A stretch of DNA of 64,000 bases from Tiliqua scincoides (Eukaryota > Chordata > Lepidosauria > Squamata > Scincidae): contig NC_089830.1 of NCBI RefSeq assembly GCF_035046505.1, positions 19,238,061-19,302,060 on the forward strand, written 5' to 3'. The notes below the pieces were generated by a model. It ran no database searches. It saw nothing but the letters and a program-made list of their open reading frames with translations, and was not told where the DNA came from. The stretch's first letter is position 1, and each line of letters starts with the position of its first letter. This document shows positions 9,088 through 22,249 of this stretch, in pieces. The position numbers and the translations under genes were made by a program.

Positions 9088-12000
9088 TATGTCTATCAAA
9101 AGAAACTTAAGTGTGGGAGGGGGAGTTAATGGTTTTGTTCCTCATTATGCTGGCATGGAAATAGTCTGAAAGCTGGATTTTGTGGGCATTGTGGCCTGGC
9201 ATTTCAATGCCAGTTAGATCAGATGGGCTCCCTCCCCAATATCTCAAGCCAGGGTGCATCAGATCCTCCTTATATACAGCAGTGTATATAAGAAGCAGAA
9301 GTACAGAAGCAGGGCTTCTGTATGTTGTGCTGAAGCATCTGTGCAGGAATGCCTGTATAGAAGGATGGAGGGGCATGATTCTGGTGGTTGGTTCACAATG
9401 GACTCTTCAGTCAAGTTAACAGGTGTAGCACGGCATACCCTTTTGATGACTGCACCCCACTTGCCCACCAGAAGTTTCTGAATCACAGCAATTCCTTTTC
9501 TAACCACAGACTTATTCAAGTCTTTCAAGTCCTGCTCAGTTCTTACTTAAATATATGGATTGATTGCTTTGTTCTTCAGGCTCAGAGCAGCTTAAAATAT
9601 GACAGAATCTCACTTGGTCTTTGCAAGAAACATGCAAAGTATTTTGGCTAAGAATAGTGACTTGTCTGATTGTTAGTCATTCCTATGTCTGGAATAATTG
9701 AATCTGAGGCTTCTTTGAACTTTCTCTAAGGCTGAAACCAGCCACTACTTATTAGACAAGAAGTTTGAGTCTAATAATAAAACACCTTATTAGAGGTGTT
9801 TTATTACCTGATGTTATGCTTTGTCCATAAGGTACTTATAGGGTGGGGATTTCCATTCGTTTTGGTCCCAGTGGGGTACATTCCTGGCTTTTGTGCTACA
9901 ATTGCTACACCCAACTCTGTTTGTAAAGCCAAATGTGGGTGGCTGGAACACAAATTGGTTAGTTCTTCCATTAATCCCTCTGTTCCGGACTTCTCTCTAC
10001 TGCCCTTCTGTTGGTTTGACAGGTGTGAGACGGGTTCCAGACTGGTTCTTGTGGCAATCTGTATGGTTCAATACTGGTGTGCGTATGTCATTCTTCTTAT
10101 CTCAATTATATGTTTGTCTATGCAAATGTCGCAGAAAAACAGTTGGTATCTGATTCTCAAACTGGTTTGCCTGGGGTACTGGTGGGAAGGAATGGAGGTA
10201 TGCATATTTTCTTGGCACTAAGGGCTAAAATTTAAAGTGTGGATCATCCTTCTGCTAACAGAATTTGAATGCTTCTGTCTACTTTGGGTGGCTTGTCTAT
10301 AGCTGAACATGGGGGTTACTCGAACCAGGGAGAAAAGAGTGTGCGTGTTTGTGTGTGTGTGTGTGTGTGTGTAAGTCAGTTGTGAAGGTAATCTGATGAC
10401 AAAACAGTCTCCTTGATTAGATTTTTCTCTTGTGTTGTGTGCCCGTGTGGGATACTTAATAATAACAGAATTGGGGGTGAGTGGGTGGGACTTGCATCCT
10501 TTTTTAAAGTTTGGGAAATATCGACTGTGCTTCTTGTGGAGTGTACTTGATCCCACCGCTTTTAGTCTGGCTTTTTCCTGTTGAAACAACTCCGTCGGAA
10601 GAGCAGGGTGGCACTCCTGTCTAAAACAAGTGCCATTTCCTGAGTGCAGGATTGCAGCCTACACCTAATTGAGCTGCGCCATGATAGTGATATCTGTGCG
10701 TCTGTTTTGGGTCCCTGTTTCCTGAAAGGGAAATACTGTGTGTGGGCAGAATGGCGATGACTCATATGAGACATGCTGTCTTGCAGTCTGGGCATCCCTA
10801 CAGGTGGTGAGTCTCTGCAGCCTCGGAGAAAGAGGTAGACTGGTTTGCAAATGATGTGACTGGTTCATTTTTAAACATGCACAGGTTGAAGTCCTTGGGG
10901 TGTGGGTGCTTGAGTGTTATGCAGGTGCCAGCAGCAATGTAATTGAAATTGAAACATGAAATAGACCTGACTTTCCTTCTGTAGGGTGCAGCTGTGAAAA
11001 GTGTCTGCTTGTAATAGGCTTCATGTAGCCTTGGAAAGGTCTGTTAAAAGTTGTCTCCCTCCCCCACCTCAGGCCTATTTACACTGGTATGTTTACTTCT
11101 GTAACTTAGGATATATAAGGATTGTCTGCGGAACAATACACTTTGTGTCACCAGGATCAGGTGACTGTCCTGTGCCAGGTACAAGATGTTGAGCGGCTTG
11201 GCTGGAGTTAAGACAAATGGCTGTAGGTTAAAACGGAGGCCTTTGTGGGGGTTGGAAAAAATCCCAGATGCTTGGTTGCTGTGGCAGCTGAAAACGTTGG
11301 TGGAAGTGTGTGCTATATATTCCAGCAACTCTCTGCATGGGGGTATTTCTGAATCATTTCCAGCAGTCCTGTGATGGGGTCCTCCTAGTCGAAGTATTTT
11401 ATCTTTGAATGGTATCAAAACATTGTGAACAGGTCACTGTTTGAGGTTATCTGGGAAGCCTTCGGGTATCTCCAATCTTGCTCTCCAATCTTGGCCTGAA
11501 AACTCTCCTTTTCCTGGTAAAAAGTCAATTGTGACTCATGAGTTTGCATTGCCCCAGAGGAGCAGAAGTTGGCCGGATGAAAGACATTGTGATGTGCTGT
11601 TTGCTTTTGGAGTAAAAGGGAAAAACTTTCTTATGTGTGTGTAGCTTTTTTTTTTTCTTTTTGCCTTTCATAAACAATTTTTCTTCCTAAAACTTGTGTC
11701 AGGACTGGAGCCAAGCGCCTTTCAATTAACTGTGAACTGGTGTGTATTCCCCACTTGAGGACTTGTGAAAGTAGATGACACAGATAAGTTGTCCCTTCCC
11801 ACCAGTCCTGTTCTCTGTACTTGAGATTCCTACCAATTCCCTCCTTTCTCCATCCAGGGCTGTGTGAACTGTTTTTTTTTTAACTTCATGCCTTTTGGCA
11901 TTGGTGGGGTGGGTGAGTGAGAGGACTGAGCTTGTCAGCCCCCCAAAGCAAGTTTCCCTTGGAGGTTCACCCTCCAGCCTCTTGAACACCTTCCAGACAG

Positions 12001-12676
12001 AGCGTGGTTGCAAGCGGCAGCCAAGATCAATTCAGAGCTGTGTTCTCCTTGGCTCTTATCCACCCTGCTAAAGTGATTTCTGCACACAGAGTGCTTGTGC
12101 TAGTGCTGAGGGTTGGTGGGTGGAGGTTACTGTGAACAGTCTATAGGTACTTAGGAATGGTGTCTCTCCCTGCGCCCCTTATAAAAATGTCAGAATGTGG
12201 GGGGAGGCTGTTTCAAAAGGGTTTGAATTTTTCCTTTCTTTCCTCTGCCTCCTTTACCATAGGAAGGCTGTCTGGTTTTTTAGCTGGTGCACCTTTTGGA
12301 GAGCAAATTATTGTTCAGCACCTAGTAATTTTTAGGCAGTTCATAAATAAAACATGATGGTATAAGACGTCAGATTTAATGGACCTTCAGTTTGATCTGG
12401 TGTGGCTGCTGTTGTGTTTTCAGCTCATCTCAGACCAGTGCTCCCTGTGGGAACAGACCCATTAAATCTCAACTGCTCACTCATTAACCACATGTGCTTC
12501 TGTGACCTCCGCCCCTCCACAAGAATTGAAGACAATAGCTCGGGGCCAGCCCATCCATGAGGCTGACCACCACACTCACATAAAGTGGCAGCTTTTCTCC
12601 AGCCCCTTGATTGGAAAGGAAGAGGGGATGGAGCACTGGAGGAAGTGCAGAAGAGATGGAGAGTGATGGGCTAGAG
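9088..12676. other. Intron 1 stretch without recognisable gene
   Basis: I see no protein-coding exon with homology. The stretch holds a small hairpin at 9776-9805 (11-bp perfect stem) and a GT microsatellite at 10339-10372, otherwise unique-looking sequence. Open frames on either strand are short and unrecognised. Confidence 0.5.
10339..10372. repeat. (GT)n microsatellite
   Basis: Eleven GT units at 10351-10372, preceded by an imperfect GTGTGCGTG stretch. Alternating purine-pyrimidine sequence of this kind can adopt Z-DNA. Confidence 0.9.
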
Positions 12677-13017
12677 CAGGGGTGTCAAACTCATTTCAAA
12701 CCAAGGGATGAATAGCATTTATGATGCCTGCAGAGGGCTGGAAGTGATGTCATTAGGCAGGAAATAATGTCATTAAACAGGCCATAACAAAAAATAAGCA
12801 CTTTTTCCTCACTTAGGACCTCATTAGCTGCAAATGACAGAAGAGAAAATATGCAAATCTTGATCATATTTCAAGATATGGGAGAGCCCAATTTTCATGT
12901 GGGCTGCCCTTGCAGCAGTAACACCTCAGCACTGCTCAGCAGATGAGAGCCTGAGGGCCAGATAAAAAGATTCCGTGGGCTGCATCTGGCCCCTGGGCCT
13001 TATGTTCGACACCCCTG
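12677..13017 (+). mobile_element. hAT-B non-autonomous DNA transposon, perfect TSD
   Basis: It starts CAGGGGTGTCAAACTC and ends TTCGACACCCCTG, flanked on both sides by the identical 8-mer GGCTAGAG (12669-12676 and 13018-13025), the diagnostic hAT target duplication. The 341-bp body has no transposase frame. It is the uninterrupted sibling of the copy at 3558-4005. Confidence 0.9.
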
Positions 13018-13612
13018 GGCTAGAGTGTCAGATGTGGGAGAAGAAGAGGCTGGTATGTCACCAGGTAAGAGTGGGCAATATATGATGCCTTCCTCAGGCA
13101 CCAGGAGGTCTTGGGCCAACCCTGCCCCGGCTTTTGCCCTCCACCCCAGAAATATGTGATGAACTGCTTATTAAAAGATAGAGGTTCCATTTGGCTACCA
13201 CAGGGGCAGGGAGACCCCTCCTTCATAAATTTGCCTGATGAGCTTTTAAAGCTGTTTAGGGCAGCAAGTCCTGGATCAGCAAACTCTGTGAGATGTATTG
13301 TATAAAGAAGTACAGTACTTCGCTTTTGTCTGTTCTGAATAATTGGATAGCCCTGCATTTTAATAACTTGAGAGAAGGAGAAACACCTCTCTTTCTCCAC
13401 TCTTTTCCACATTGTGCCTGTGTAAGATTCTGTCATGCGTCTCTTCTTCCTGGCAGTCTTTTCTTCTCCACTAAATAGCTGCAAGGATTTAGTTTTTCCT
13501 GGGGGGGGGGGATTGCTTCAACCCGTTGATCATTTCGCTTTCCTTCTTTATTTTTTTGTTTCCAGCTCTCCAGGATCTTTTTTGAGGTGTGATAGACAGG
13601 AGACAGAGCTGA

Positions 13613-13614
<2 letters not shown>

Positions 13615-13668
<54 letters not shown>
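13615..13668. repeat. (GA)n microsatellite
   Basis: About 25 uninterrupted AG units. This is a pure purine tract able to form triplex (H-DNA) structures. It lies in intron 1 of the B4GALT3-like gene. Confidence 0.95.
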
Positions 13669-13671
<3 letters not shown>

Positions 13672-13928
13672 CACATGCTTAATAAATAGATTACGTTTTA
13701 TGGTTGCCTCTGTCCTGTGGATTCTGTGCAAGCTGTAGTACTTTTTCCATAGCATGTACATTTTAGTCCCCAAGAGTCTTGTGGTCTAATTAAAGGGCTT
13801 GGGCGATCAGAGGCCAAATAAACTAAATGACGTTAAGGACAGAATTGAAGCTGTTGAGGAGCTTGTCTTTATCCATTCTACCTCTCTGATCTTATTCCTT
13901 GCTGACCTCCCCCCCCCCCAATGATAGC

Positions 13929-14130
13929 CAACAGTTTTCTATCTCACTCTGCTAAAATTGTCAAAGCACACCATCAGTTTTTTGACAAGGCACACCATCC
14001 TGCTGCTGGTGGGCTCACATTCCCCCAATGGCTGTAGAAATAAATGACCCTCCCCCAAATCCCCGTGGCGCACCTTGGGACCATTTGCGACACACCAATG
14101 TGTAGTAGCACATTTGGTTGAAAATTGCTG
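13929..14130 (+). mobile_element. hAT-C non-autonomous copy, diverged
   Basis: It shares the 'aaaattgtcaaagcacacc', 'gacaaggcacacca' and 'aaatgaccctcccccaaat' blocks with the copies at 22250, 40590 and 59583, and ends in 'ggttgaaaattgctg'. The left end is eroded. Confidence 0.65.
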
Positions 14131-15274
14131 GGTTAGGCAATGTTCCTTTGACTTTGTAATGAGCAAATTCTACATTAAAAAAAAAGGCCTGTAAATGTTG
14201 CTCTCCTGTACACACTACTACGGGGGACACCTGACTCACAGAGGCTTTAAACTGCAGAAGGATGCTGAGAATGCATGGGAAGCTCAAAGTGCATCTCACC
14301 TTCGGCACCTGGCTACTGTTCACCTGCCTTCCTTGTTTACTTATTGACTTTTATGTTGGCATTAAACTGGCATTAAACACAGCAGTGGCAATGTTCCTGT
14401 TCCACGTGAGCGGCCCGTGTGCAGCGATGGTGCGTATTGTCACCCAAGTATCCTGCCTGCCATGTTGGAGGCTGTTCCATCTGTGGAAATTGTGCAATTC
14501 GTGCCTCTGAAGGTGTGAAAGGGGTTGGGCTTCCCAACCTTGGGGATTACAGCCAGAGAAGCTGCCTGTTACCATTCCTGGCTACATTCCATTGGCTGGG
14601 TTTGGCTTGTTGAGCCGCTTGATCAAAATCCACAGGGAGAGTGTGAGACTACCTGGGATCCAATCTGCAAAGCCAGAGGGTGGGAGTCTGTAGTGTTAGC
14701 GGCTGGCTTTTCTTCAAGATCCCTTATTATTCCAAAACTTCTAGCCCTTTAAGAAAAATTAGGCACTGATGTTGGATCTTGGCAACAAGTGAGTTGTCTA
14801 AGCAACAGGACGCTAAAGGCTGCCTCTCGCTAGGGAGCTGAATCCCAGGGAATCTACCACAGCCTAACCTACAGCAAGACTTGAACTATGCCTCTCCCCA
14901 GTGGGATAATGAATGCACTAAGCAGGGGTGAATGGAAGTGGTGCTTGGATAAAAAAAGGCCTGGATAATGGGAGGAGGGGAAAATTGAGAAGGTGGTTCT
15001 CAATTTTGGTGGTGGAGCGCCAGGTGGTGCTGTATAGGGTGGGCGAGATGGTTGTGGGGGCTCTGTGAAGACCATTCTGTACTCGGTGGCAATTATATCC
15101 CTCTGCTCTTGCAGAGCGTACACTGTGCTAACCTTAGAGGAGAAAATCTAAAACAGTTGCCAAATAGCAAGTTTTTTTAAAAGCGGTGCTATCTTGGCTA
15201 TGGAGGTACTGACTGCTGGTAGTGATTAACTCCCCATTCTTGTTCTGTACACGTAGCACATTCCTGACCCCGTT

Positions 15275-15304
15275 CCCTCTCCCCTCCCCTCCCCTCCCCT
15301 CCCC
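15275..15304. repeat. (CTCCC)n short tandem repeat
   Basis: Five CTCCC units on the + strand give G-runs on the - strand that could form a G-quadruplex. Confidence 0.85.
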
Positions 15305-15594
15305 GTTTCCTCATCCCACTTTGCACCAGCAGCTTTCCACTTCCTGTTGAAATTGGCTACACGCTTTTTTGGCGTGACACGGCTGGGTGAAAATGCCAGG
15401 TTTTGCCTCAGTGCCTTCACTCTCCCTGCACACTGGTTGCAAGCTCTCCTCTCTCTTTACCCTCTTTGATTCCCTCATTGCAGAAACTCCATGGAGTTTG
15501 GAGCAAAATGAACGCTGGGCTGGAAGGAGCAGGACATCCTTGATGTTAATCTGAGCCAGCCGAACTGCACAGCCTGAGGTGGGTATCTTTAAAT

Positions 15595-15840
15595 CAATCA
15601 ATCAATCAACAGTATTTATATACCGCTTTTCAACTAAAAGTTCACAAAGCGGTTTGCAGAGAAAAATCAAATAACTAAATGGCTCCCTGTCCCAAAAGGG
15701 CTCACAATCTAAAAAGATGCAAATGAATACCAGCAGACAGCCACTAGAACAGACAGTGCTGGGGTGAGGTGGGCCAGTTACTCTCCCCCTGCTAAAAAGA
15801 GGAGCACCCACTTGAAAAAGTGCCTCTTACCCAATTAGCA
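15595..15840 (-). mobile_element. SINE-c (tail GCGGTATATAAATAC + TTGA repeats)
   Basis: Read on the - strand, it runs through 'aaagcggtatataaatactg' and ends in TTGA repeats (+ strand 'atcaatcaatcaatcaac'). A second copy at 50641-50760 shares the same block but ends in AAT-type repeats. Such a shared body with a microsatellite tail is the mark of a retroposed SINE or short LINE end. No internal polymerase III boxes are clear in this copy, so the class is uncertain. Confidence 0.6.
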
Positions 15841-16859
15841 GGGGTTAAACAACATATTTGCTGAGCTAAATATTATCCATGATAAAGATATCTCCTTTTG
15901 CAGTTTGTGTACTTGGAGAGTTAGCAAGCTGTAACCGTTCCCTTTTGGAGGGCCAGTTCCAGATTAGTCAATCTCTCTGTGCTTCTTCATGCTCCTCGTT
16001 TTTGCGAGTAGATTGGAGAAAGACTTGAGCACTTGACAGCCCAACAGTGGGGAACAGTTGTGCCTCCAGGGAAGGATAGTTCTTCTGTCGCAGACCTTTT
16101 TTTGTAACCTTGTCTAAAAAGTCAACCCTTCTAGTGTGATCTGTATCCTTAAAAAACAAAAAAATCCTAGTTGTATGTCGTGGGAGTCTGTTTCCATGCC
16201 ACAGAATGTGTGTGTCTCTGTGGATGGGTGCAGGACAGTGAGGTGACAGCAGTAATGTGAGACCTGAGACCTTACACTAGCAGTTCTCCACTGTGTGCTG
16301 TGGGGCCTGAGGGGCACTGTGGGGCCTTAGGGACACTGTGCGATGTTCCCGGCAGCCGCCTCTTCTGGCTCTCCTGGATGCCGCTTCTTCGGTCGCATGA
16401 GATCTCATGCAACTGTTATAGAATTCAAGATGGCAGCACCCAAGAGAGCTGGGAGAAGAGGGCACTGTGACTTTGAGACCTGCTGCCACACACCTTCAGC
16501 TGTGAGAAAGGGTGGGGTGATCTCTGTTGCCCTCTGCTGTGATGCCATTTGTCAGGCCAGCTCAGAAAATTCTGACATTGTTCTGTCAAGCAGCTTGCTT
16601 TCCACAGTGTGCGAGAGGGCATTCTCCACTGAGCACCGGTTTCTGGACAATTGCACAATCGTGTCAATAATTATTCAGGAGTGTTCACTAATTCCCTGCT
16701 CAACATATCTGTGTTTCTCTTGCTTCTCCTCCTGCTGCCACAGAACACTGTCTGGCTCTTGCGTTCTGGTCCCTGCACTTTCAACAAGGATTGCTAATGG
16801 CACAAGCTGTGTATGTAGTAATGCGTTCTCACTTCTGGTCTTGAGGCTAGTAGTCTAGG

Positions 16860-17345
16860 GGGCATGACAGGGGAGCATTAGACCTGTTAGTGCTACCAGA
16901 GAATATTGATACTTTGGTTAGAGGGATGTTCTCCCCTCCTTCCCCACACAACAGCAGAACCAGGGAACATCCCCTAAAATTAAGTGGAGGGAGACTTAGA
17001 ACAGACAAAAGAAAATATTTCTTTACCCAGCATGTAATTCGTCTGTGGAACCCCTTGCCACAGGATGTGGTGATGGCATCTGACCTAGAAGCCTTCAAAA
17101 GGGGATTGGACAGATTGATGGAGGAAAGGTCCCTTACAGGTTACAAGCTGTGATGGATATATGCAACCTACTGGTTTTAGAAGTAGGCTATCTTGAAAAC
17201 CAGGTGTGAGGGAGTGGCAAGAGGATGCAGGTCTCTTGTTGTCTTGTGTACTCCCTGAGGCATCTGGTGGGCCACTGTGAGATACTGGATACTGGACTAG
17301 ATGGGCCTTGGCCTGATCCAGCGAAGCTCTTCTTATGTACTTATC
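16860..17345 (+). mobile_element. CR1-like LINE, 3' part with C-terminal coding remnant
   Basis: The frame 16890-17153 contains 'GGRLRTDKRKYFFTQHV' and 'LWNPLPQDVV...SDLEAFKRGLD', the pattern of the very C-terminus of CR1-clade ORF2 proteins (FFxxRVxxxWNxLP...SLxxFKxxLD). A 3' UTR follows and ends in 'ggactagatgggcc...gatccag...cttatgtacttat'. This copy identifies the short tails at 1, 5625 and 7945 as the same family. It is 5'-truncated. Confidence 0.8.
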
Positions 17346-20300
17346 TGTTCATCCAGATGAATCCTCCTTGCTCTACTTTACTTTTGAGCTTCTCCTTTCA
17401 GACAAACTTGTGAGAATTCCTCCTGCATCTCTTTCTTCCTGCTTCCTCCTTTAACCTTCTCATTGGTTGTGCCTCTTTGCACCTTAAAGGTTACGCCAGC
17501 CACATCCACCCTCGGAGGTGAATATTCTGGGTACCTCTGATTGTGTTGTCCAGAAGAAGTATCTTAGTTGCCACACAGCTCCTGTCCGCATTGTATTATG
17601 GGAGTATCTGTCAGATTCAGCAAGATCCCAAACCCCCACGCTGACTTCTTGCTGTGTGTAAGGCCCGTCTTCCTCCCCAGACAGAGTTGCCACAAGTGGG
17701 TTGCACTCTGCTGGTGAGTCCTTCTTGGCCCCAACGAAAAAGGGGTGAAACAAAGAGGGGGTTGCTGGTTCAGTAACGGGGATCCACAACCTGGCCTCAG
17801 AGGTCAGCGGTGGGGAAGGGGTTACTTCACCTTTCTTCCTCCTCCACCCGTCTTGTGGCTCCCTCCTTGGGTTTGCCTCATGGGAACAGACACAGAGCAG
17901 ATGCAGCAGTCCAAAGACCTCTCATCACAGGCCCCGAGTGCCTTACAAAGCACTGGGATTAAAGGGCCAGGACTGCCCCACAATATGGAGGCCCTTATCC
18001 TGTAAGGAACAACCAGGCCCCAGGGACAGCTGGAGGACTGCATGTACAGCTGTGTGCTTACCTTATGGTGCCAGTGGCTGCTCCCCTGCTAGGCTTGCGG
18101 TGGAACAGCTGGAGTCCCTGAGATGGTGGGGCAAGTCGAGAAGCAGATGCTTTGCAACTAGAAGAGAAGCAGGTTGGCTGATCAGAATTTGCTGCCATTT
18201 TCATTCATACAGGCATCTTGGTGTAAAATGAGACACCCCCACGTGCCCCTCTTATTTTTGTTCCTCCTTCTGCGTGCTTTATTTGTGGGAAAGAGGTATC
18301 CCTACTGCCTTTTCCTGTCTGGCTTCTACTGGGGTAGATGGAGGAGTAGCAAGAAGCACCGTTCCGAGTGATTCCCTGTTCTATCCACATGAGTGGAAGC
18401 GCATAGTAACACCTTGCTGCAGGAGAGTCGGTTCACAGTCAATTTCCCACAGTTTGTGTGTGGTTGGGGCACAGCTGACACTAACACTGAATTTCAATGC
18501 AGAAATGAACAGTAATTGTGAAGCCGAGGTACGGTTACAGTGGTGTGTTCAGGGTGACTTTGACCTGCAGATGCAGACTTGGATTGAGTCAGGATACAAA
18601 ACTTGGAGGGAAGATCTATCCGTTCCGGAGAAAGGTCCAGCTGTTTATTGCGGTCTCCTCCAAGCTTCAAAGGGGCTCTTAATAAAAGAAGCCTGGGCTA
18701 GTAGTTCCTAACCTGTCTGTGTTAACTCTGGCACAAGGTATCCTGATGCCTGAGCAGGCAAACCAAATGTTTATTCCCCCATAGGCAGTGGTGTGCCCTC
18801 TGTAGCTGCCTCCACTTCTCCTTCTTTTCTGGTTCTCTTGATTAGTAAAGGAAGAGGGGAATGGAGTAGGGGTGTGAGGATGAGGTGGATAGAGCATGGG
18901 AGAGGATCTGTTCTCTGCTGTAGCCCTCTGTTTCCTCCTCCACACTTCCTCTGCTGCTCTGACCACTTGTTTTTGAATCCAGGAAGTGGGGGAAGGAGCA
19001 GATGTTGCACTAGGAGATGGGCACGGTCTGCCAATCTCCTGCTTGAGGCACTGCCTCAACTGGCCTTGGGGATGGGATGGCCCTGTCTCTGGGCATCCAG
19101 CCTGGGAGAATAGCTCTCTGTAGTGAGAAAGTGTGGGCTAAAGCATCTTAAATCCAACTTGGGTCAAATTATGATAATGTCCTGCTGGCTCGCTTGGGAG
19201 ATGCTGAGTCTTGCGATGGAAGATTTTGGCTTCCTGAAACACGCTTAGTCACGATCTTTGCTTGATTACGTAGTGTGGGCCTCTCGAGCCACAGCAGAAT
19301 CGCATGCCAAAAATACTACACTGTCAACAGCCAACTCACTTTGTGGCATTGTGCTTTCCACACAAATTAAGCGCAAGGAAAAGACTTTGATGTTGTAGCA
19401 AGTGCCAGGCACGTCGGCCTGTTGCTATGGGCTGCATTCTGCTTTCTAGAACAGACCTTGAGGGTGCACAGTTCTAAAAGGTGGATCAGAGGGGACAGCG
19501 AGACTCCAGGCATTCACGGCAAGATCATGTGCAGGCACAACTGTACATGTGCCATTTCCTGGTACTGGGGAAGCTGGAAGTGGAAGGAAAGGACTAGGGT
19601 AGCTTTGCAGAGTTGGGCAGAGAAAGGAATTGAAACAGCCTGTCGCAAAAGCTCAGGAAGAATAATAGTAGATTCAGAGGTAAGGTTGAGGAGCCTCATT
19701 GTTGTGAAGTGGATGCATAGAAAACATCACTCTATTCCTTGGCTTGGTGCACAGATACTAGTTCACATGTGTTGGAGAAGCTCAGTGTATTTAATCTGAC
19801 TCGCACTTCCTACTCAGTCTCCTTGCTTCAGCAAGCCTTGCGTCACCTAAAGAAAAATCCCTTTGCTTCATAAACCTCCACCTTGCACAGGGTTTACCTT
19901 TCAGGTAACCTGTTGGGCCCTTCCTGTGGGTGTCAGTCACCTCCCAGGCAGAATTCCTTTTCTCACACCCTTGTCAGAAATGCACAGGATACAGATCAAC
20001 ACGATCGCAGAGAAACCTGATGGGAGAGTTGAGTCCTCTTGCCCTGGTTCTGCCTTTCCAAGGGAGGCAGTTTGGGAACCTGTTTCTCCAGGTAGTTTCT
20101 TGAGGGAGGGGCTGTCAAGCTTTGAGTCAGCCTCTGAAAAGTGTCTTGCTTGGGGAGGAGGAGGAGCCAACAGTGGATGAACAGACATGTTTCCAGGGGC
20201 TCCTGAGAGACAGTCTATTTCCCCCCAAAAAACTGTAGGTCTGAAGAGGATCTGAAGATCTTTATCAGGAGAGATTAGATCTTTCCACGGTGCAGGTACC

Positions 20301-20449
20301 AGAGATTTTGAAAGCCTGATTTTGGGGGGGGGGGGGGCTTTCTTCTCGGAAACCTAATCCTCAGGGACAGTATTGGGGCAGATGTAGTGTCTGCAATCAT
20401 GGTGCTGGCTCCGTGCTAAGATACCATATGAAAGAAAAAGGCATGAAGC

Positions 20450-22040
20450 GTAAAGTTTAAGTTGGAAATTTAAGATAAGTATGTGTTAATATTGTCCCCG
20501 GCTCTGATTGACTGATTTGGCTAAAAGCCCTGGATACTGAAGGCGTTAATGAGAAACATTTTAAGGATGTTGAAAGTGCTCTTTGTAGTGGAATAAATGA
20601 GTCATAGATTATAAATATAGATATAATTTGATGTATGGACTAAAATCCAGAATTACTTGTGGACATAATTTTTATTAGACTTGAAAGAGTTTTGTCTCCT
20701 TGAGACTGTTTCTTTCGTTTTGTTTTTCTCCATTAATCATACTGTTATCTGTAAGAAAAATTCAAAAAATGTCTGACTGAAAAAACGTGGTGGAAGTAAG
20801 GAGAATAATATGCTGTGGACATCTTGTGGATCAGAGAGAAATTGCAAGATGGAGCCTGTTCCAGATATTTGGACTCAAATGATCCTCAAAAATTTGGAAA
20901 AATTGCTCACAATGAGAAGACAGCAGTTGAGTTGGTCCTTGCAGATTCAAGCCAATTTAAAGACTCTCTCTCAACAGATAGATGTGTGCAAGGAGCAATT
21001 GGAAGATGTGAAGAAAACAGAAGATAAACAGAAGGAGAAAGCGGAAAAGATGATGGTGAGGGATGAAATCATCGGAAGAGTGGATACAGAAATTAGAGTG
21101 GAAAATCAACAGGATCTAGAGGGGATGCTGATGGAGATTGAAATAGAGAAGATGGACAGAGCAACATGGGTGCACAAATTACAAAATTTGTTGAAACAAG
21201 AAGAAAACATATCCCAGTTAGTTGGAAGAATGAACAAGCCCATACAAGAAAGTGTGGGTTTATTGGATTCTGTTATGGAGATAAATTATTAAAGATATTA
21301 CAGGAGAAAAAATGGAAAGAAATGAGGGTTAAAGAAAATTGGGAGGATTTTATTTAGTTAATAACTGGTTTAAATTTACTTAAAAAATAAATATATACGA
21401 AATTGATATATATGAATTAGAATGAATTAGAAAAAATAGCTGGAAATGTTAGCATGTGGATGAATGGTTTTACAGGTGGTTATTATGTTAAAGAGAAAAA
21501 AAATGTAATCAGATTGGAGAATTAGATTGGAGAATGGTGAAGAACATATTATAAGAGATTGTTGGTTTTATTATAATTTGGAAATTAGATTATTATTATT
21601 TGATATTAATGAGTAATTGAACTAGTTGAGATGATAAAAAGTGAATATTTAGAAAAGATATTACAGGGAATTAGGAAAATATATTTGATATAAGAAATAT
21701 ATAAATGAGTAGAAGAGTTAGAAGTAGATGGAAGAATTGTTTTATATGTTATGCTTTGGTAATTTGATTATTTTGTTTTAATATTAATGAGTAATTAAAG
21801 TAAGTTTATGTTTGATAGAAAGTGAAAATTTAGAAAATATAGTACAGGGCATTGGGGAAAATTTAGTATATATTATATAAATAAATGGATAAACTAATAA
21901 GAGGCAGAAGTAGATGAGTAGTAGATTAGGAGATATAGTATGATTAATGAGTAATGGTATATGGTAGTTAGCACTCCTAAATGTATGCTATATGTTCGTA
22001 TGTCTGTGTGTGTTAATTAAAAATAAAAGTGTCTTGCTTG
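20450..22040 (+). mobile_element. AT-rich element with coiled-coil ORF (probable non-autonomous LINE derivative)
   Basis: This 1.6 kb block is much more AT-rich than its surroundings. It contains a 160-codon frame (20810-21292) whose product is rich in Glu, Lys and Gln and reads as a long coiled coil (for example 'QQIDVCKEQLEDVKKTEDKQ' and 'LVGRMNKPIQESV'). That is the kind of protein made by ORF1 of L1-type LINEs, but no RNA-recognition or zinc-knuckle motif is visible and no reverse transcriptase follows. A 178-bp tandem duplication lies downstream (21596-21930), and the block ends near an 'aataaaag' at 22021. An ORF1-only LINE derivative is the best guess; a chance frame in low-complexity DNA is the alternative. 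Confidence 0.4.
21596..21930 (+). repeat. Diverged tandem duplication, 178-bp unit
   Basis: 'attaatgagtaatt' at 21606 recurs at 21784, and so do the following blocks ('aaagtgaa.atttagaaaa.at', 'acaggg.attgggg/aggaaaat', 'agaagtagatg'). The offset is 178 bases. The copies differ at many sites, so the duplication is not recent. Confidence 0.75.
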
Positions 22041-22249
22041 ACAGCATCCTTGACATTCCTCAATCAGGTTGTTTGATATGAAAACAAGGGGTGGTGATGG
22101 CAAATCTTACTTGGTTGTTTCTTGTTCAGCCCTTTAGGTTCTCTTAAAAAAAAAAAAGCAGCTGGTTATCTTTTATTTGAGTTGCTATTTGCTCAGTCCC
22201 TGTAGATCAAAATCATTTAGGTTTGGAGCAGACAGCAGAAACTCTAGGC

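Noticed and set aside
16343-16858. 171-codon + strand frame just before the CR1 copy
   Set aside because: No recognisable domain and many Cys/Ser; possibly part of a longer repeat, but nothing supports a gene.
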